From contig NZ_CP029562.1 of assembly GCF_004136315.1 (NCBI RefSeq), positions 4,425,501 to 4,489,500 on the forward strand: a DNA stretch of 64,000 nt, written 5' to 3'. Each line of letters starts with the position of its first letter. The stretch's first letter is position 1. This stretch comes from Mesorhizobium sp. Pch-S. Lineage in GTDB: Bacteria > Pseudomonadota > Alphaproteobacteria > Rhizobiales > Rhizobiaceae. Under the pieces are notes generated by a model, which saw only the letters and a list, made by a program, of their open reading frames with translations, searched no databases and was not told where the DNA came from. The translations under genes were made by a program, and so were the position numbers. Positions 24,788-32,905 of this stretch are shown here, one piece after another.

Positions 24788-25720
24788 CTACTCGGCGGCG
24801 ACCGCCGCCGGAGGAAGGTAACGTGTCTCGGCTTCCGCCAGTTCGCGGTAGTTGAGCAGGTCGAACACATCGTCCAGTGTGGCGACCTCGTTTTCGATGC
24901 CGGCGATCGTCCCTTCGCGAAGGATGCGTTCGCAGACCTGGCGCATGGCCGAGACGGCCGCACGCATGTTGTGGTTGGCCCAGATCACCGTCGATATCTT
25001 GGCCGCACGGTATTCATCCACTGGCGTGCGATAGTATTTGGTGGGGACGATCACCAGTGGCAGGCGGTTGCTCCATTCCCTGGCGAAGGCCAGGATCTCG
25101 CTGGCGTCCGACTTGCGTGAATGGATGAGGATCGCATCAGCGCCGGCGTCCGCATAGGCATGTGCACGCATCAGTGCTTCCTGCTGGTCGTAACCCGCGA
25201 TCAGCGCTTCGACGCGCGCGACCAGCACGAAGTCCTCGGAACCAAGCGTGTCCTTCACCGCGCGCAGCCGTCCGCAGAACTCACCGATCTCCGCCAGCGG
25301 ATGGCGATCACCGACGAAGGAGTTCATCTTGGGAAAGCCCTTGTCCTCAAGGCAGACGCCGGCTGCGCCATGCTGGAACAGCTTCTTGGCCGCGAGCCGC
25401 GCATTGTTGAAATTCCCAAAGCCGCTGTCTCCATCGACAAGGATCGGGATTGAAGCCGCATCGGCCATCCGCTCGACGACTTCGACGAGTTGCGTCCAGG
25501 ATGCTTCATTCGCATCGCGATAACCAAGGCTCGATGCAATCGACAGGCCGGACGCCCATAGTCCCTTGAAGCCTGCGCGCTCCGCGATGGTGGCCGAAAG
25601 CGCGTCATGCGCTTCCATGATGAAACCGAGTGTATTGGCCTGGATTATTCCCCGCAGGCTCGGCTTGGCTGCTGCCGAAACGACGGTGTTTGAAAGGCCG
25701 GATTCTCCAACGTGCGACAT
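24788..25720 (-). CDS. pepM: Phosphoenolpyruvate mutase
   Basis: This is a protein of about 310 residues with all PEP mutase marks: GDSGFGN for Mg2+/substrate binding, and the gating-loop motif EDKGFPKMNS (EDK-x5-NS) that separates mutases from hydrolases. It converts PEP to phosphonopyruvate, forming the C-P bond, and so defines a phosphonate biosynthesis locus. The start at 25720 (MSHVGESG) has GGAG ten bases upstream; in-frame starts at 25747 and 25765 are possible. It is the first gene of a six-gene operon and divergent from an IclR regulator. Confidence 0.92.
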   Translation of the reverse strand: MSHVGESGLSNTVVSAAAKPSLRGIIQANTLGFIMEAHDALSATIAERAGFKGLWASGLSIASSLGYRDANEASWTQLVEVVERMADAASIPILVDGDSGFGNFNNARLAAKKLFQHGAAGVCLEDKGFPKMNSFVGDRHPLAEIGEFCGRLRAVKDTLGSEDFVLVARVEALIAGYDQQEALMRAHAYADAGADAILIHSRKSDASEILAFAREWSNRLPLVIVPTKYYRTPVDEYRAAKISTVIWANHNMRAAVSAMRQVCERILREGTIAGIENEVATLDDVFDLLNYRELAEAETRYLPPAAVAAE

Positions 25721-25891
25721 CACTGCTCGCTCCCAGTTGAGGTGCATTGCCGTTCGTTCCGACAATTCAAGCGTGAGGCGTTTCCGCCGGCCTTGTCACG
25801 GGCCGGCCGATTGGGAAGCGCCACAATTTGCTTGAGCGTCACCGAACTGTCATACGTTAGTCACACCACATTATGGTTGTCAATTCAAAAA

Positions 25892-25911
25892 ATATCCGGA
25901 TTATGGATATC
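25892..25911. promoter_or_regulatory. Candidate IclR operator in pepM-iclR intergenic region
   Basis: ATATCC (25892-25897) and GGATAT (25905-25910) form an inverted repeat with a 7-nt spacer. The overlapping 12-mer ATTATGGATATC (25900-25911) matches ATTACGGATATC at 26915-26926 in front of the amino-acid importer, at 11 of 12 positions. The position between divergent genes suits a regulator site. Confidence 0.48.
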
Positions 25912-26008
25912 ACTTTTTAGCCGGCTATGGACAAATGGGCATAGACTTGTCAAGCTGGGCGGTATCAGGCATTTGGGAGGCAACTGGGTCCTGAGATACA
26001 CGCTGCTG

Positions 26009-26830
26009 ATGCCAAAGACGGTCAAAGAGACGGAGCTGGCGAGCGGGACGCAACTTCTGGACCGCGCGGTAGCGGTGCTGAATTTCGTCGGCCAGGCGGC
26101 AGGGTCGGGCGGCGCCAGCATCGCCGACATCAGTGACGGGCTGAATCTCAAGCAGCCGACCGCGCATCGGATCGCCGTCGCCCTTGAGCGCCATCGGCTG
26201 ATCGATCGCGACAGCCTCACAAAGCGCTACAGGCTCGGGCTGGGCCTTTTTGTTCTGGGCGTCCATGCTGCCGACGAGTCCGGGCTGCGTACACTGGCGC
26301 AGCCGGCGCTGACGCGCATCGGCGCGGCCACCGGCGACACCGTCTTCCTGATGGCCCGGTCGGGGGTCAATGCGATCTGCGTGGATCGTCACCAGGGCAC
26401 CTACATGATTGACAGCCTTACCGGCGGCATAGGCGGGCAGATACCGCTGGGTGTCGGCTCGGCCAGTCTGGCGATCCTGGCTTCATTGCCGCCGCTGGAG
26501 GCCGACGCCATCATCGAGGCGAACTCGCCGCTCTATCCGCAGCACCATGGCCTGACGGCGGGTCGCGTCCGCAGCCTGCTGCCGGCAATACGCCAGGAAG
26601 GTTATGCTCTCGACAGGGGTGACCTGGTCGCGGGGATATCGGCGTTCGCCGTCGCGATCAGCCCTGGGCAAAGGCCGAGCGGGGTGGCAATCGCCGTGAA
26701 CATGACCAGCGCGAGGCTGCCGCAAGAGCGGTTCGAACAGTTGCTTCCGCTGGTCCGGCGGGAAGTGCAGCAGCTGGAAGAGCAGATCAATCCGCTGGAG
26801 ATCATGTTCCGTCAGCGCCCGGCCAGGTGA
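26009..26830 (+). CDS. IclR-family transcriptional regulator
   Basis: This is a 273-residue regulator starting at ATG 26009 (MPKTVKETELASG); the long open frame upstream has no coding character. The N-terminal wHTH is GGASIADISDGLNLKQPTAHRIAVALERHRLI. The C-terminal IclR effector domain includes RHQGTYMIDSLTGGIGGQIPLGVGSASLAILA. It is divergent from pepM across 288 bases and likely controls the phosphonate operon. A matching sequence upstream of 26967 suggests it also controls the importer there. Confidence 0.9.
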   Translation: MPKTVKETELASGTQLLDRAVAVLNFVGQAAGSGGASIADISDGLNLKQPTAHRIAVALERHRLIDRDSLTKRYRLGLGLFVLGVHAADESGLRTLAQPALTRIGAATGDTVFLMARSGVNAICVDRHQGTYMIDSLTGGIGGQIPLGVGSASLAILASLPPLEADAIIEANSPLYPQHHGLTAGRVRSLLPAIRQEGYALDRGDLVAGISAFAVAISPGQRPSGVAIAVNMTSARLPQERFEQLLPLVRREVQQLEEQINPLEIMFRQRPAR

Positions 26831-26914
26831 TCATCCCAAGGCCTGGCGACGTCACAATTCCTGCCTCTTTGCGAATGTTTACAAGTAAGCCGGCAAGGTT
26901 TAGAGTTCACTCAT

Positions 26915-26926
26915 ATTACGGATATC
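26915..26926. promoter_or_regulatory. Second copy of the IclR-type box
   Basis: ATTACGGATATC differs by one base from 25900-25911. It lies 41 bp before the importer binding-protein gene. Confidence 0.42.
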
Positions 26927-26966
26927 GATAGGCTGGATTCCCCTTTCGTATGGAGTGTTGGGGCAG

Positions 26967-27857
26967 ATGGTTTGCGATCGGCGTGCGACTGGAACTTTCG
27001 TGGCTGTCGTGCTCTGCGTGCTGATGACGATGGTGCTGTCGAAGGCAGCTCTTGCGTCGGAACGGTATCAACTGAGCGAACCTGGAACGCTGAGCGTCGC
27101 GATCACCGGGGATATGCCGGGCCTTGTCGCGCTCGATGGTTCGCTTTCGGGATATGACGGCGAAATCCTCCAGATGGCAGCGACGAGACTTGGCCTCAAG
27201 ATCAGGCCGGTTCCGATGGAATGGTCCGGTGCGATCGCTGCGACGCAGTCCGGGGAGGTCGATATCATCGGTGGCAATGTTGCCTGGACACGGCAACGGG
27301 CCGGCGTACTCACCATGACCGATCCCACGGCCTATTTCCAGAACGGGATCACCCAGAAGATTGGCCAGAACTGGAACCGTCTGGCGGACCTGGAGAACAA
27401 GACGGTCGGGTCGATGATCGGATTCGGGTTTCTGGTCGAACTGAGGCGGCTGCCCGGCCTTCAACTGGTGCTCTACGACACACCGGACGCGGCGATGCGT
27501 GACCTTGTCATCGGCAGGATCGACGCGATGATCGGTGATCCGCCGGCCATCGACTATGCGATCTCACGAAATCCGGACTGGCGGCTGCACACGGTGCCGT
27601 TCATCGACAACAATCCGGACTTTCCCCTGTTGACGAGCACGGGGCGGCAGTACGTCTTCGGCCTCTCCAGGAACAATCAGGCGCTCGCCGACGATCTCAG
27701 CCGTGAGATCAGGCTGCTGTGGTCTGATTGTCAGGTCCGGCAGATCGGCAAGCACTATGGCCTGCTGAGTGAGACGAATTTCCTTCCCTCGACCGACAAT
27801 TTCCGAGCCGGCATCGACAGGCCAGTCGATTGGGTAGCCCCGCGGTGTCGGCAATAG
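26967..27857 (+). CDS. Family 3 amino-acid substrate-binding protein
   Basis: This is a protein of about 296 residues with a signal peptide (TFVAVVLCVLMTMVLSKAALA) and the SBP_bac_3 pattern LSVAITGDMPGLVALDGSLSGYDGEILQMAATRLGLKI then GEVDIIGGNVAWT. ATG 26967 is preferred; a GTG at 26955 is in frame. It binds a polar amino acid or analogue in the periplasm. Two permease genes follow but no ATPase gene, so it must borrow a motor, perhaps the one at 38365. Phosphonoalanine is a possible ligand by context only. Confidence 0.87.
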   Translation: MVCDRRATGTFVAVVLCVLMTMVLSKAALASERYQLSEPGTLSVAITGDMPGLVALDGSLSGYDGEILQMAATRLGLKIRPVPMEWSGAIAATQSGEVDIIGGNVAWTRQRAGVLTMTDPTAYFQNGITQKIGQNWNRLADLENKTVGSMIGFGFLVELRRLPGLQLVLYDTPDAAMRDLVIGRIDAMIGDPPAIDYAISRNPDWRLHTVPFIDNNPDFPLLTSTGRQYVFGLSRNNQALADDLSREIRLLWSDCQVRQIGKHYGLLSETNFLPSTDNFRAGIDRPVDWVAPRCRQ

Positions 27858-27870
27858 CAGGTGGGCTTGC

Positions 27871-28518
27871 ATGGTGGTCGACTTCGGCTTTGTCCTGTCG
27901 GTGCTGCTGGATGGCGCGAAAATCAGCGTCATGATCGCCTCCGGCGCGCTGGCCCTGGCGATTTGCCTCGGTTTCATGATGGCTTCGGCGAGTTTTCTGC
28001 TTCGGTCCAGGCTGCTTGATACACTCGTTGCGATCTATGCGGAGACGCTGCGCAACATACCCAGCCTTATCTGGCTGCTTCTCGTGTATTTTGGTCTGGC
28101 TCATGTCGGGATCCGGCTTCCGCCCGTGCCGGCAGCCACGGTCGGATTGGGCATCATAGGATCGGCGGTGCTTGTGGAAGTCTTTACCACGGCATTCCGG
28201 TCGGTGGCAGCGAAGCAGAGCGAGCCGGCTCGGGCGCTGGGCCTTTCGAGTATCCTCGCCTTTCGGTTGGTGATCGTCCCCAATTCCTGGCGCGTAAGTT
28301 TGCCACCGGTCGGCAACTATGCGCTCGCCCTCGTCAAGGACACCACGCTGGCCGCAGCGATCGCTGCGCCGGAGCTCATGTTCCAGGCGCGTATGCTGGT
28401 GAACCGCACATTCGAGACTGGACTGATCTATGGGCTCGCGGCGTGCATCTATCTTGGTATTGCCTTCATCCTGTTTCGCCTGACAAGACTGGTTGAACAG
28501 GCGGCGGTCCAGGAATGA
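27871..28518 (+). CDS. Amino-acid ABC permease 1
   Basis: This is a 215-residue HisM/GlnP-type permease. ETLRNIPSLIWLLLVYFGL is the conserved family segment, and FRSVAAKQSEPARALGLSS is the ATPase-docking EAA loop. It lies 13 bp after the binding-protein gene and overlaps the next permease by ATGA. With 28515 it forms the pore of an amino-acid importer that lacks its own ATPase here. Confidence 0.9.
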   Translation: MVVDFGFVLSVLLDGAKISVMIASGALALAICLGFMMASASFLLRSRLLDTLVAIYAETLRNIPSLIWLLLVYFGLAHVGIRLPPVPAATVGLGIIGSAVLVEVFTTAFRSVAAKQSEPARALGLSSILAFRLVIVPNSWRVSLPPVGNYALALVKDTTLAAAIAAPELMFQARMLVNRTFETGLIYGLAACIYLGIAFILFRLTRLVEQAAVQE

Positions 28519-29234
28519 ACGAGCTGGCTCTCTATTTCGTCGACTGGGGTCCGCGCCTGTTCGCGGCCGCGTCTCTCACCCTCGTCTTGACCGCAGCCGG
28601 CTTTTGCGGCGCGTTTCTGCTCGGTCTTGCCCTGGAAGCGATGAGGACGTCCCGCAGCGCGAGGCTCCGCGACTTTGTCAGCTGGTATGTCTGGGTTCTG
28701 CGGGCCATTCCGCTGCTGATCGTTCTCTACATGCTCTATTTCGTCCTGCCCGGCATCGGCTTGACGCTGTCACCATTTCTTGCGGGCACGCTCGGCCTTG
28801 TCCTTGTGCACGGCGCCTATCTGGCGGAGGTGTTGCGAGCGGGAATGCAGACGGTAGAGCAGGGGCAGTGGGAGGCTGCGCGCGCCCTTGGACTGCCACG
28901 TCTGCTGTGCCTGCGGTTCGTTGTCATTCCCCAGGCCGTGCGCCAGATGTCGGGTCCCCTGATCATAGCCTTGATCTCGGTGCTGAAGGACAGCTCCGTC
29001 TGCGCGCTGATCGGCGTCAACGAACTCACCTTGACCGCGCGCGCGATCATGTCCGAGAGCTTCATGCCGCTGCATGTCTTCCTGTTCGCCGGCCTTTTCT
29101 ACCTTGCGCTCGGCTGGCCGGCTTCACTGCTGGCGCGCGCCGTCGAACGGCGGATGAACAGCCTTCAGGGCCGGCAACCGCAAGGCCTGCGACCATACAG
29201 GCGGCCGGCGCGGCTGGCCGAGTTGGCGAGATGA
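28515..29234 (+). CDS. Amino-acid ABC permease 2
   Basis: This is a 239-residue HisQ/GlnP-type permease with WVLRAIPLLIVLYMLYFVLPG and the EAA loop RAGMQTVEQGQWEAARALGLP. The start overlaps the previous stop. The C-terminal 25 or so residues are basic and non-conserved. It is followed 7 bp later by the C45 acyltransferase gene, implying one transcript. Confidence 0.9.
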   Translation: MNELALYFVDWGPRLFAAASLTLVLTAAGFCGAFLLGLALEAMRTSRSARLRDFVSWYVWVLRAIPLLIVLYMLYFVLPGIGLTLSPFLAGTLGLVLVHGAYLAEVLRAGMQTVEQGQWEAARALGLPRLLCLRFVVIPQAVRQMSGPLIIALISVLKDSSVCALIGVNELTLTARAIMSESFMPLHVFLFAGLFYLALGWPASLLARAVERRMNSLQGRQPQGLRPYRRPARLAELAR

Positions 29235-29241
29235 GGTGCCA

Positions 29242-30419
29242 ATGACACGGGCCTCACTTCCGGTCATGGCCCTGCGGGGCACGCCCTATGAGCGTGGCCA
29301 TCAGCATGGCGCGGCGTTCGAGCGCGATATCGTCTCGGCTCTGGATCGGCTTGCAAAGGCTTTTTCGGCACGGGCCCTGCGCACGGCACGACGCACGGCG
29401 GAAGCGTCCTGGCGGACCATGACCGCTCTTGCGCCTGCCATCGCGGCCGAGATCGAGGGAATGGCCGACGGCGCAGGTTGCGCGGTCGAGGATATCTTCC
29501 TCAATATCGGTTTCGAGTTTTTTGGAGAGCCTTCGCCGACGGGCTGCAGCGCGCTCGCCTTCAACGGTGGGAGCGGTGCGGTTGTTGGCCAGAACTGGGA
29601 TGCTCCGAGAGGCGCGAAATCCGGTCTGGTGCTGTTCATGCATACGGGTCCTGACGGATTTCGACTGGCCACGGTGGCCTCCAGGGGCACGCTGGGCTGG
29701 GTTGGCCAGAATGGCTCCGGGCTGGTCTGGTGACCAACGATCTCATGCTCGACACAGCGACGGCGGGCTTGCCCAGCCAGGTGGTGCGCCGCATGATCCT
29801 GTCCGAGCCGGACATAACGGGTGCGCTGCGTCTCATGCCGCGATTGCCGCACATGGGGGGACGAACCTACCTGCTCGGCGATGCTTCCGGCCGGATAGCG
29901 GGGGTCGAAGTGTCGCCGAAGGCCGGTGTCAGAATTCTTGGCGACGACGGGCCACTCTTCCACACCAATCATGCGTTGCTCAGCCAGACGAAGGCTGTCG
30001 AGAACCCCGCCCTGCTGCAGCAGGTGTATCCGTCGACTTATGACAGATACACCTCGCTCGCAGGGGCGGCCGGGTCCCTCAATTCTGTTGCCGATGCCAT
30101 GCGCGTGCTGCGCAACCGGGCGGGAGCTCCCAATGCCGTAGCGAAGAGCTACTCGCGCGAGGAAGCAACCGAGACCGCGTGTTCCATCGTGTGCGATCCC
30201 GCCGCCGGCGTGATGCATGTCTGTCTCGGTCTTCCCCGCGTCGGCGCATTCGTTGCGCACAGTCTTGCATCAAACGGAACGGTCAGGCGGCGGTCAGGTC
30301 CGATTTCGCCAGTTGCGCGTGCCGATACTCAGCAAACCTTGCTGCAAGTTCATGCGCGATCTCTTCGCAATCCGCGAGAGGTACGGCCGGGCAGTCGAAG
30401 CCGATTTCTTCGCGGATGA
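29242..30419 (+). pseudogene. C45 acyltransferase/peptidase (penicillin acyltransferase-like), split in two frames
   Basis: Frame one (29242-29733, 163 residues) has RGTPYERGHQHG, the autoprocessing Cys in TGCSALAFNG, and VVGQNWDAP. It ends GQNGSGLVW-stop. Frame two begins with GTG 29730 overlapping that stop (GTGA) and continues naturally with TNDLMLDTATAGLPSQVVRRMIL. Together they make a C45 Ntn-hydrolase of about 350-390 residues. Either one frameshift broke the gene, or the two parts are made by coupled translation and reassemble. The 3' end runs 137 bases into the convergent gene. The family transfers acyl groups to or from amines. Confidence 0.72.
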
Positions 30420-31455
30420 TCGCGGCGGAATCCGCCATGAAGCGGATGGTGCCGTCCGCCTCGACGGAGTCGATGCCATCGAACTTCTGACAGGCACGAT
30501 TGATGGCGAGAGCCTCATCGATCGACAGCCCTTCCGGCAGATCGACGGACAGTCCGTCCGGCGAAATCCTGACGGGGTAGCCGCCGACGAGACCCAAGGG
30601 CCCCGGTGCATGGACGACGCGGTCAATGCCATCGGCCAGCGTCCGCAAAACGGCGGTCGCTGAAGAGGCGGTCACCGACTGCCCGGCCAGACCCTTCACG
30701 CGCCGGAAGCGTCCGGCGACAGTTTCGAACACTGCACCATGATCGATTGCGTCGGACGGCAGGGCCTTGCCGTCGAGATAGAACGTCAGATGATATGGCG
30801 CACCGTCCGTTCCGCCTGAGCTCGGCATGCGATAGCTCAGGAAATGATGGGCAAAGAAGCGCACGGCGACGCGCCTGACGTCACAGCCGAGAAGATGGGC
30901 GGCGGCGAGCTGGATTCCCGGAACGGCGTTGGCGATGTTGCCGATGCCGATCAGGGGGGAGGCGTTTTCGGCAGCGAGTGCCGCATTGGTCACATCTGGA
31001 TATGAAGCGTTGACGACCTTGGCCTGCACACCCGACATGCCGACCGCCTGCATCAGGCGTCGCACCAGAACCAGATGCATGGCTGCCCAGACACCGCCGC
31101 GCGCCTGATCCAGACGCTGGAAGGCGGCATGAGGCAGCTGGGTGATCACCCACCACGAATGCAGGGTCGTTGCATTGAAGATGATGTCCGGCTGAATCGC
31201 GGCGAGATAAGCCGCGGTCGCCTCGACATCCATCAGGTCGACGGCGGCGACCTTGATGCTGGCGTGATGGCCGAGATTGGCCGCGGTGTAGCGCGCCAGG
31301 TTCGCGCGCAGCGTTACCTTATGGCCATCGCGTGCCGCGATGTGGATGTCGTAGTCGCGGCCGCTCTGGCTCAGAAAATCAAGGACGCCGCCGCCGAGAA
31401 CGCCGCAGCCGAGTATCAGTATCCTGGTAGGATGGTCGCCTGTGTTGAGTGCCAT
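30283..31455 (-). CDS. Rossmann-fold NAD(P)-dependent oxidoreductase, saccharopine dehydrogenase-like
   Basis: This is a 390-residue protein. The N-terminal nucleotide-binding loop is RILILGCGVLGGGVLDFL, with VDLMDVEATAAYLAAIQPDIIFNATT forming the second beta-alpha unit. The rest lacks motifs I can name firmly. Saccharopine- or opine-dehydrogenase-like proteins share this layout. It lies on the opposite strand between the C45 gene and the alanine racemase, and is divergent from the racemase across 233 bases. A role in amino-acid derivative metabolism fits the context; the substrate is unknown. Confidence 0.7.
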   Translation of the reverse strand: MALNTGDHPTRILILGCGVLGGGVLDFLSQSGRDYDIHIAARDGHKVTLRANLARYTAANLGHHASIKVAAVDLMDVEATAAYLAAIQPDIIFNATTLHSWWVITQLPHAAFQRLDQARGGVWAAMHLVLVRRLMQAVGMSGVQAKVVNASYPDVTNAALAAENASPLIGIGNIANAVPGIQLAAAHLLGCDVRRVAVRFFAHHFLSYRMPSSGGTDGAPYHLTFYLDGKALPSDAIDHGAVFETVAGRFRRVKGLAGQSVTASSATAVLRTLADGIDRVVHAPGPLGLVGGYPVRISPDGLSVDLPEGLSIDEALAINRACQKFDGIDSVEADGTIRFMADSAAIIREEIGFDCPAVPLADCEEIAHELAARFAEYRHAQLAKSDLTAA

Positions 31456-31688
31456 GTGTGCGTCCCGCGTCAGAGTTGGTGGTTTGGTTCAATGCGCCCG
31501 ACAATGGCGGCCGTTTGTGACAGCAACTTTTAGGACGCGGCGTACCGACCATCTTTGAGATCGATCCATCTGAAAATCCGATGGCTGTCACGCTTCTGAA
31601 AGATGCCTGTCATCCATACTGGATAGCCTCCAAGCTTACCTGCTGGCGCATCGCCGTGCGGAGGGAACGGCAAGGTGGAGACCAAGGA

Positions 31689-32903
31689 ATGACGCAAGCC
31701 GCCAACGTTGCGCGATACCTGCCACTGGACAGTGCGGTCCTGGAGGTCGATCTGGATGCGGTGCGCGCCAACTACGTCGTTTTGACCGGTCTTCTGGGTT
31801 CCGACGTCATCACCGCTGCAGTGGTCAAGAGCGATGCCTACGGACTCGGCCTGGAGCCAATCGCCAGAACTTTGTGGGATGTGGGCTGCACGTCCTTTTT
31901 CGTCGCCAATCTGGAAGAAGCCCTGAGACTGCGTGCGGTCTGCCCGTTTGCCAGGATCGCTGTTTTCCATGACGACTATGTCCGCTTCAAGCGGATCTAT
32001 CGTCTGGAGGACATCCTGCCGGTGATCAACACCGCGGAGGAGATGGACTTCCACTTCCGGACGGCCGCGGCCGATCCTTATCTGCTCAATGTCGACACCG
32101 GCTTCTCCCGGCTCGGCCTTTCCCCGTCGGAGGTTGCAGATTTCTGTAGGAAAGGATGGTTTTCCAAGCATCCGCCACGGATCCTGATCAGTCATCTGGC
32201 GTGCAGCGAAAACGCGTCGAACACCATGAATGAAGTGCAGAAACAACGATTTGAAACCTTGCGCGGACTGGTCCGGCCTGTGGCGAGCAGTCTGGTCGCG
32301 TCGGCGGGAGCGTGGCTCGACAGGTCGTTCCATTTCGATCTCGCCCGCATCGGGTCGGCCCTGTTCGGGCTCAACAATGCGGGTGTCCATCCCAATCCGC
32401 TGCGTTGCGTCCTGCGCCTGCGTGCCCGGGTGCTTGCGGTTCGGGAAGTCTCCGCGCACGAAGCCGTGGGATACGGGGCGACATTCCGGGCCCGTCGCAA
32501 CAGCCGGATCGCGATCGTCGGCATCGGCTATGCCCAAGGCCTGCCTTGGGCCTGCGCCGGCAGAATTTCTGTTCGCTTCGGTGCCCACGCCGCTCCCGTC
32601 GTAGGGCGCATATCAATGGAGTACGTCACGGTCGACGTGACGGACGTGCCATCCGAGCTCTGCGGCGCTGGCGCTTGGGCGCAGTTCCTGGACGACGAAT
32701 TCGGGGTTGGCGACCTTGCCACGGAGATCGGCGTCAATGCCCAGGAGATCGTCATGCGGCTGGGATCGGGTTGCCTCAAGCGCCATCGGCAGGATGGCAA
32801 CGGGGAAACCGGACCGTTCGATTGGCCCCAGAGCTATCCTGCACCCGAAATGCTCGGGCTGCCGCCTTCAATCGGCGATCGCGCCGTCCTGGGCGGCATC
32901 TAG
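31689..32903 (+). CDS. alr: Alanine racemase
   Basis: This is a 404-residue PLP barrel enzyme. Lys47 in AAVVKSDAYGLG binds PLP, the second catalytic residue is the Tyr in VGYGATF, and VGRISMEYVTVDVTDVP is the family C-terminal signature. The start at 31689 has GGAG upstream; the frame extends 36 codons further without support. It interconverts L- and D-alanine, or related amino acids, in the cytoplasm. A housekeeping copy probably exists elsewhere, so this one may be catabolic or biosynthetic. The C-terminus is about 30 residues longer than usual. An EamA gene follows after 2 bp. Confidence 0.9.
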   Translation: MTQAANVARYLPLDSAVLEVDLDAVRANYVVLTGLLGSDVITAAVVKSDAYGLGLEPIARTLWDVGCTSFFVANLEEALRLRAVCPFARIAVFHDDYVRFKRIYRLEDILPVINTAEEMDFHFRTAAADPYLLNVDTGFSRLGLSPSEVADFCRKGWFSKHPPRILISHLACSENASNTMNEVQKQRFETLRGLVRPVASSLVASAGAWLDRSFHFDLARIGSALFGLNNAGVHPNPLRCVLRLRARVLAVREVSAHEAVGYGATFRARRNSRIAIVGIGYAQGLPWACAGRISVRFGAHAAPVVGRISMEYVTVDVTDVPSELCGAGAWAQFLDDEFGVGDLATEIGVNAQEIVMRLGSGCLKRHRQDGNGETGPFDWPQSYPAPEMLGLPPSIGDRAVLGGI

Positions 32904-32905
32904 CC

